Below are positions 63,901 to 64,000 of a DNA stretch of 64,000 bases, one piece after another. Numbering within the stretch: position 1 is the stretch's first letter; every line of letters begins with the position of its first letter. The stretch lies in the NCBI RefSeq assembly GCF_963662255.1, contig NW_026912071.1, positions 1 to 64,000 of the forward strand, written 5' to 3'. The notes beneath the pieces are model-generated. The model saw nothing but the letters and a program-made list of their open reading frames with translations. It was not told the DNA's origin and did not search any database. Origin of the DNA: Cinclus cinclus. Taxonomy: Eukaryota > Chordata > Aves > Passeriformes > Cinclidae. The position numbers were made by a program, and so were the translations under genes.

Positions 63901-64000
63901 TATTGCTGAACTTTTGCAGTCCCGGAGGCTGCTGAAACCAAGGCTGTGTTCTGCCTCTTCGTTCTTGCCTTCCTGTGCTCCAGCGAGAAGTGAAGCTCTG
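57919..64000 (+). repeat. Zone VII: units 43-47, return to near-reference units
   Basis: Units 43 and 44 (57919, 59298) equal the reference. Unit 45 (60677) has C486 and A1102 with G527, close to unit 25. Unit 46 (62056) has G230 (62285) and a private A1110C (63165). Unit 47 (63435-64000, first 566 bases only) has the delta header: reference except C50G at 63484, an allele otherwise found only in the gamma units. The window ends inside unit 47. Confidence 0.9.

Larger units (their letters stand above)
1..64000. repeat. Satellite array, 1,379-bp unit, about 46.4 copies, head to tail
   Basis: The sequence starting at base 1 recurs at 1380, 2759, 4138 and so on to 63435, always with a spacing of exactly 1,379, giving 46 full units and 566 bases of a 47th. 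All units have the same orientation and no length variation was found. Units differ by substitutions at no more than about ten positions, so pairwise identity is above 99%. No unique DNA or transposon interrupts the array and neither end is reached. Known satellites behave this way at centromeres, pericentromeres, subtelomeres and on sex chromosomes; which of these applies cannot be read from the window. I do not recognise the unit as a named satellite. A function in centromere identity or heterochromatin is inference from architecture only. Confidence 0.98.

Noticed and set aside
1..64000. CRISPR array, rDNA, 5S, tRNA or histone-type tandem gene cluster
   Set aside because: The whole 1,379-bp period is conserved with no spacer turnover. 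I see no internal Pol III A/B boxes, no recognisable rRNA or tRNA sequence and no conserved coding frame.
1..64000. Retroelement or DNA transposon as the source of the unit
   Set aside because: No terminal inverted repeats, LTR ends, poly-A tail, target-site duplications or transposase/reverse transcriptase-like frame are visible in the unit.

Overview
The whole window is one uninterrupted tandem repeat array. A 1,379-bp unit is repeated head to tail from the first base to the last: 46 complete copies plus a 566-bp partial copy. Every copy starts exactly 1,379 bases after the previous one (1, 1380, 2759 ... 63435), so no insertion or deletion has survived in 64 kb. I see no credible protein-coding gene, tRNA, rRNA, known transposon, CRISPR array or unique sequence, and both window edges lie inside the array. 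Unit positions (u1-u1379) are counted from window base 1; this phase is arbitrary.

This looks like a large-unit satellite from a multicellular eukaryote, probably centromeric, pericentromeric or otherwise heterochromatic, seen in a long-read assembly. The unit is moderately GC-rich (about 55% in a sampled part) and, unusually for vertebrate DNA, keeps many CpG dinucleotides (about 79 per unit by hand count). Birds carry chromosome-specific, kilobase-scale, highly homogeneous centromeric satellites and would fit, but the sequence alone does not prove the taxon.

Copies differ only by substitutions. I found at least 19 variable positions: u15, 27, 35, 47, 50, 229, 230, 293, 330, 337, 421, 486, 527, 564, 588, 987, 1095, 1102 and 1110. 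Four versions of the u15-u50 'header' exist: alpha (A15 T27 C35 G47 C50), beta (T A A A C), gamma (T A C G G) and delta (A T C G G). The reference unit is alpha with A230 T293 C421 T486 G527 T1095 G1102.

Layout by variant: zone I (1-6895, units 1-5) pure reference units; zone II (6896-17927, units 6-13) A527 units with the first beta unit; zone III (17928-27580, units 14-20) strict beta/alpha alternation, a 2,758-bp dimeric higher-order repeat; zone IV (27581-30338, units 21-22) plain alpha A527; zone V (30339-39991, units 23-29) mostly reference units; zone VI (39992-57918, units 30-42) a second beta subfamily with G293, containing a four-unit pattern repeated at a 6,895-bp offset; zone VII (57919-64000, units 43-47) return to near-reference units. 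This mosaic is what unequal crossover and gene conversion produce, and it is the main biological content of the window.
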